Assembly: GCA_037447655.1 (NCBI GenBank)
Contig: JBBHKE010000708.1
Coordinates: 93,992 to 157,991, forward strand
DNA: 64,000 nucleotides
Reading direction: 5' to 3'
From: Zygnema cylindricum
Taxonomy: Eukaryota > Streptophyta > Zygnematophyceae > Zygnematales > Zygnemataceae
Under the pieces are notes generated by a model that was not told where the DNA came from, made no database searches, and was given only the letters and a program-made list of their open reading frames with translations. Position 1 is the stretch's first letter, and every line of letters starts with the position of its first letter. The translations under genes and the position numbers were made by a program. This document shows positions 59,201 through 64,000 of this stretch, in pieces.

Positions 59201-62200
59201 TCTGGAGGTCACGGTTAGGATTTTTTTAGCGCACTAAAATGGTTTTCTGAGCATAAAGCAGCAGTGGGCTACTGAGACAAGTTTTAACAGTTCGGAAATT
59301 ATTGGTGTCTGTTTCTACTTGCTGGTTTTGTATGAACATGAATTTGTCTAATTTCTGTATAGGATGGTCATTTTTGTCCTTTCTATGGAGCGAAATACTA
59401 TACCAGGCTTTCTCTAGTCTCTTGCCTGGTTTGTGTCATGACGAGTCCCTTTCTTTATATGGGTATTGATGATGTAGAATTTAATCGATATTGAAATCAA
59501 CGGCGTGGCTAGGAGAGTTCCATCATGGTCATTGTGGACAGGCTCTTCGATTGTGGTTATGTCCAAAAGCATTTATGTCTAAAAGCATTTAAATTGTGGT
59601 TTAGGTTCCTTGCAATCTGATGTTTGTTCCCTAGAAAGGTTTATGGTCACGAATTCTTATTGTTCCGTTTGCCCATTGCATTAAAATTTAACTGACGGTA
59701 GAGACAAAAAGCTCATTTAAGTTTCCTTGGGACTTAGTTTTTCTGAAGTTTGTCAAGTGGCAAATGGTGATCATATATATTCAGGAGTGCAGGAGATTTT
59801 GGATACTTGTTATTTTTTCATCAACATGTAAACTGAGTGGTCACGTGAAAGAGATTTACTGAACACAAAGAAGTGAAAGGAGAGCCGTCAATGGTATTTA
59901 AAGACTGGAGCAAGGCGGAAAAGTAAAATTTTAATTACAAGAATCAAGAAGAAGCTTTACGTGCTTCGAAAGTTTGTTGCTCTTTCCAAATGCTTTTAAC
60001 CTTCCTACAGTTTGAATCAAAGTTCAAATGCGTGAATACAACTGGAAACTCTACTTGTGGTTTCTGAGTTTTGTGTGCATATTATACTAATAAAAACGAT
60101 ATAATACGCATGTAGTACGGGGTCACCACAAATAGCGTTTCTAATTGTTTTTGCACATTAGAATTATTGTTTGAATCAAGCTTGGTCTATGTCACCTAAA
60201 ACGCTGGTCTATTGACCTAATCTCTTGTGCACCAAAGACAAGTGACAGTTTTCTGTATTTTGTTGAATTGCTTTTGTGCAGATGACAGCCCTTGGTAAGG
60301 TAGACACTGGCTGTGGTGGTTTTTTGACAGCCTTGGTAGACCAACAAGTGAAGGGGCAACTGGAAAAGTACAAACCTCGACAAATCAAGGAAGTGGTGTG
60401 GTACGCTGTTCTCTGCAGAACTGAGTGATAGAGTTGGGCCAATAAAAGAATTGTATTAGGACCTGCAGAGAACAGGACTCAATGTTCTTTGCTTTGTTGT
60501 TCCGTTTTGCTGATCCTTTTTTGAGAATTCTCCTGTAAACTGGTTTGTAAAACGGTTTTGTTGTCGTGATTGACTTCCTCAAGTGGCTGATGAAACAAGC
60601 TTTCTTATGGTTGACATAGTTTAAATGTGCGAAAAACAATTGGAAACACTATATATGGAACCCCCCTATTATACACTGTTATATGGTTTTTTCGAGTATA
60701 GTACGAGTATAGTACTACAGAACCATATTCAGCATTTCCAATCATTGTCGCACATTTGAACTATGGTTTAGGATGATGAGTAAATTTGGAAGTTTGGAGC
60801 ACTGTTGTACGGAGTATCCAAGATTTCTTTTGAAGTTTGAGAAGTTTTTTGTCTGTGTAGGGTTCACGCTCGACATGATATATCATCCGAGGAGCTTTTC
60901 AGAGAAATTTCGGAGCACATGGAGAAACGACTTCCGGAGTTTGAGGTGCGACAGTTGGCAATTATTACATGGTAGATGCCTTGTCCTATTTCTCTGTTCA
61001 TAACCTCCACCTGCTTGATTTTCATTCTTTTTACATTTTTTTCCATCTCTCTATTGCACTGTGAATTGCTATGAGCTTTAAGAAATAAAAAGCATTTCAT
61101 TTTAGTATTATTAATCCTACTTTAGGTTCAAGCAACTTGGACGATTTGTACCCGCTTACCCAATTAAGGAAAAAAATAAAATAGTATTCTTAGCCTTTTT
61201 TAAGTTAAGGGGTACCGAATTTAGTGTTATTAAGGTTAATTGTGATTGACAGTGTATCATGACCAGGTGTTAACATTGCTAAACATTCCTTGTTTTTAAA
61301 AGTGTTTTTGTCGTTGCCGGAAGCTAGGATCTTCTTCATTATAAATTTTTTCTTTTTTGCGGAGTCCATCTTTGTTTATAAGAGAACTAGTTGTTGAAAC
61401 TGTGGGTGTGTTTTTCCAAGCTGTCTGAACTGCTAAGATTTTTTAAGATTTTTTTTTTTTTAAAGTGAAAAAGTTGGTTCTTTGTAGGGCTTATGCTCGC
61501 CTCAACCATAGTGCGCCAAAGCTGTTCCAGGGAATAGCAAGAAGAATATCGAAAGAGAAAACCGCTTTATTTCCTTTGGATGTTTCTAATCTTGCCTGGT
61601 AAATGGCTCTACTTTTCAGCGATGTTAGGCTGTTCATGTTATCATTGGAGCATGTAGGACTTCATATCTGAAGATTTTTGAATATGGATCTATGATGATG
61701 TGTATGCTTTAGGGTTTGCTCTCATGACTTCTTTTGTATTGTCTTCTTATTCAACAACATATTGGACTACAGTTAGGGAAGGACCTTAGAGTCCTATTAC
61801 CTCATGGACGAATGTTTTTTTGACAGTTATCAGCAAATTATCATGTATAAGTGCTCTAGGTGTGCTGCTTTGCTGACCTAGAGACTGTGATATTGACGTT
61901 TTGGAAAGTATACTGTACTTGGTCATATGGAAAGGCGATTTTTTTTTGTCTCTGGTTCTTCTTCTATTTTATGCTAAATGGCTGAAAATTGCCATTTTGG
62001 GAATGTAGGGCTATGGCAAAGCAACAAGTGAATAATCCCGACCTCCTGAAAGTATTGGGACAAAATGTGATTGCAAACATTGAGCAATATTCTGGACAGT
62101 CTCTCTCCAATACCTTGTGGTAAGTGTGTCTGTCAGTTCTATGCTAGGAATGCTACATTGCCCATCACTATTGGCGTCAATAATCTAATTCGAGTGCGTG

Positions 62201-63896
62201 TTTTTTTGACCCAAAATCAGAAATATGTGTGTTTGTAACACTATTTAGTTGAGTGGTGCATAATGAACCACGTGATGGAACTATATTTAGTGTAGTTAAT
62301 TTCCATTTAGTGTTAACCTAATAAGTTTACCAACTCTAATAGCGATGGTTGGTGTAGCTACTGGTGCAAGAAAGTATTTAAAAAAATTATTGCAAAAACT
62401 ATTAAAAAAATTGCTGTGAAAACCATTACAGAAAACAATTTGGAGATGTCTCCAGGTGGTGATGAATGATTCTCAGCAAATAAGTCTGTTAAGAAGACAT
62501 TGTAGAGGAAAATTTTCTTATGCGTTTGTTCATGAACACCTTTCTTGAATTTACACAGCATATGGTTGTGGAGTTCTTGTTCATAAAAGATTCGATGATT
62601 TTTCGAGTACAAACTTGATGTTATTATAGCAAAATACAGTTTCTTCACCTCACAGTTTCTTGCCATCTCCAATTTAAATTGGTCAAGGAATCTAGTGTGG
62701 CCGGAATCATGACTTCTAACAAACTTCAGTTTTCTCGTTTTTGACAGGGCTTTCTCCTAGCTTGGCTTCATTTTTGCGGGATGAGTTATTTTAGCAATTA
62801 TTTCACATTAAAACGGATACAATCTGGTCTGAAATCTTAACTATTTAATGCTCCACAGGATTCAATACAGGATTCCATAGCGTAGTAGATCATAGTATCT
62901 GCGTAAGAAAACGGCATTGTTGTAGACATTGTATGCAGTGTTGACTTTTTGTTGACTTCTTTTTCCTTGTTGCATAAATTTGGTGTAGGGCTTTTGCTAC
63001 TCTGGAATATTACGACATGCAGTTGATGGATGTAGCAGCCATACACGTGAGAAAGCACTTACAAGAATTTTCTGATCAGTCTATTGCTAACATTGCCTGG
63101 TGAGATACAGACTCTCTTTCTGTCTTGCAAAGCGTTTTTGTTTCACAAATGATTATGTACATTCTTTTTTCGAATCAGACTTGTTTTTTGACTTGCAAAG
63201 GCTTTTTTGTGTCAAAACGATTATGTACACTCTTTTTTTGAATATCCAGGTGCATCCTTTATCCCTCAGTAGGTCTATTTTGTGCATTCCCGTTAAATTA
63301 TTGCTGGTGACTGACGTTTTTACAGTTTTGTCCTTCTTACCTGGCTGTTTCTTCTCATTAAGTCATGAATCCTCGAAGCTTTAGAGGCTATCCCAATTGT
63401 TGGTCGCAATACAAGGTTTTGTTCTTTTGTAACTTATTTTACCAGTTATGTTTTACTGGATACACTAATAGCAGTATTAGTATCTCCATCATTGGACCAT
63501 TTCTTCTATGTATGTCCAAATACGATCAAGAAATTGCCATGGGACTGGGCTATCCATGTCACAGGGACATCTGACATGCTTATCGACATTTAATGGCATA
63601 ACAAGACTTTAGTTATTGCAATTTATTGCGGATATATCCAATAAATAAACATTCGTGTATTCGTTTATTGATATGTAACTCTAAAAGTATCACACATGAT
63701 TGGCATTTGAACATTATGATACTGCAGGGCTTACGCATCTCTGCGACACTTTTCTTATCCCTTGATGATGGACATTTCACAAGCTGCTCGACCTCGTCTG
63801 TTGGGATTGGATTCACGATTTTTATCTCACCTTGTTTACTCCTTTGCCACATTTGGTTTGCGTGATGGGGTGCTTCTGTCAGCCGTTTCCAAGGAG
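56206..63896 (+). CDS. Octotricopeptide/RAP-FASTK-type helical-repeat protein, 5' part
   Basis: Proteins of this kind bind organellar RNA and act in transcript stability, splicing or ribosome biogenesis. Exon 1 is 56206-57044; further exons are 60861-60971, 61488-61598, 62009-62119, 62989-63099 and 63728-63896, with a probable one at 60282-60400. The 3' end lies beyond the window. The ATG at 56206 opens a basic, Ser-rich leader (MVLSIPSCFKLTSSLSF), as in an organellar transit peptide. From about residue 215 the protein is alpha-helical repeats ending LANLAW, LAIITW, VSNLAW, LSNTLW and IANIAW. The four fully contained repeat exons are each exactly 111 nt (37 residues), split inside the Trp codon (TG|G). 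No RAP domain is visible yet; it would be expected near the C-terminus. Family is well supported; precise subclass and target are unknown. Confidence 0.85.
57905..58015. repeat. CCTCCTCCCTCC pyrimidine tract
   Basis: TCCTCCCTCC units in intron 1 of the repeat-protein gene. The Pro/Ser frame here is a repeat artefact. Confidence 0.85.
58122..58536. mobile_element. Two adjacent TA-flanked MITEs in the long intron of the repeat-protein gene
   Basis: The first starts near 58122 (ATTGCCCATTGTTATTAGAG) and carries GTGGCTCATGAGCCACACTGC. The second runs from TAAACCGTGAATTGTTATTGG (about 58307) to GCAAATAGTGATTCATGATGTA. Borders between them are approximate. Confidence 0.6.
58537..60015. other. Intronic stretch without recognised features
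   Basis: Part of the 57045-60281 intron of the repeat-protein gene. I searched for further 111-nt repeat exons with the TG|GT border; candidates near 58990 and 59360 contain stops in the needed frame. No repeat family is evident. Confidence 0.5.
60020..60175. mobile_element. Palindromic 150-bp MITE in the repeat-protein intron
   Basis: TTCAAATGCGTGAATACAAC on the left and CACCACAAATAGCGTTTCTAAT on the right. Another copy stands at 60617-60772, so two copies sit 450 bases apart on either side of the candidate exon 60282-60400. Confidence 0.75.
60282..60400 (+). other. Probable repeat exon with unresolved 5' border
   Basis: The frame ALGKVDTGCGGFLTALVDQQ continues to IKEVVW and ends TG|GTACGC, the phase the next exon requires. 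It therefore looks like one more helical repeat. The visible acceptor (TTGTGCAG before 60282) is in phase 0, while exon 1 ends in phase 2; joined directly they give a stop. An additional small exon, an unusual acceptor or a one-base sequence error could explain it. Confidence 0.55.
60617..60772. mobile_element. Palindromic 150-bp MITE in the repeat-protein intron
   Basis: GTTTAAATGTGCGAAAAACA and GGAAACACTATATATGG on the left; AGCATTTCCAATCATTG and CGCACATTTGAACTATGG on the right. It is about 90 bases upstream of the exon at 60861. Confidence 0.8.
61057..61257. mobile_element. TA-flanked MITE in the repeat-protein intron
   Basis: CACTGTGAATTGCTATGAGC on the left and GTTAATTGTGATTGACAGTGTA on the right form an eroded inverted repeat of the TACACCGTGAATCG family. 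Confidence 0.55.
62151..62357. mobile_element. TACACCGCCCATCGC MITE in the repeat-protein intron
   Basis: Left end TACATTGCCCATCACTATTGG and right end CTAATAGCGATGGTTGGTGTA. Internal TCGAGTGCGTGTTTTTTTGA and ATTTAGTTGAGTGG match the 30589 copy. It starts about 30 bases after a splice donor. Confidence 0.75.
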
Positions 63897-63907
63897 GTAA
63901 GAGCAGT

Positions 63908-63908
<1 letters not shown>

Positions 63909-64000
<92 letters not shown>
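63909..64000. repeat. (CT)n microsatellite at the right edge
   Basis: About 90 bases of CT dinucleotide with one T insertion. It starts 13 bases after the last visible splice donor and runs to the window end. Confidence 0.97.

Noticed and set aside
59341-59430. Possible extra LAW-type repeat exon ending CTTGCCTG|GTTTGT
   Set aside because: The frame required by the neighbouring exons contains a TAG stop.
1-64000. tRNA and rRNA genes
   Set aside because: I looked for T-loop GGTTCRANNCC-like boxes with matching arms and for rRNA words; none was convincing.

Overview
The window is nuclear DNA of a green-lineage eukaryote, most likely a streptophyte (charophyte alga or early land plant). It is intron-rich and AT-rich and carries many microsatellites and short DNA transposons. 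RWP-RK and F-box/kelch genes, an octotricopeptide/RAP-type repeat protein, and a probable chloroplast NDH-complex subunit (galactose-mutarotase fold) all point that way. The streptophyte call is an inference, resting mainly on the NDH-like gene. I recognise no bacterial, organellar or viral block.

Seven genes can be assembled from spliced exons. On the minus strand, from the left edge: quinolinate phosphoribosyltransferase (QPT; 3' end beyond the window), an RWP-RK transcription factor, and the tRNA 2'-O-methyltransferase TRM7/FTSJ1 (11 exons over 9.5 kb, complete). On the plus strand: the mutarotase-like NDH-type protein (3 exons) and a large orphan protein of about 1,680 residues. Then come an F-box/kelch gene on the minus strand and, divergent from it, a plus-strand helical-repeat RNA-binding-type protein that runs off the right edge. 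Only a few long reading frames correspond to whole exons; most exons are short and were placed by conserved protein motifs, splice dinucleotides and phase.

Space between genes and inside introns is filled with non-autonomous DNA transposons (MITEs). These are hAT-like elements with 8-bp target-site duplications, PIF/Harbinger-like elements with 3-bp duplications, TA-flanked palindromic elements and a 150-bp palindromic family. Several are nested, and the order of insertion can be read. No transposase gene was found. The rest is microsatellite and minisatellite DNA: GA/CT tracts, an 800-base purine tract, and 49-bp, 25-bp and 93-bp repeats.

The genes do not form a pathway: NAD synthesis, transcription control, tRNA modification, a probable plastid electron-transfer subunit, ubiquitin ligase targeting and probable organelle RNA metabolism are simply neighbours. 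The most notable points are the repeat protein, in which at least four successive exons are exactly 111 nt and each encodes one 37-residue repeat; a 33-bp tandem duplication that puts an in-frame stop in the F-box/kelch gene; the nested transposons; and the orphan gene.
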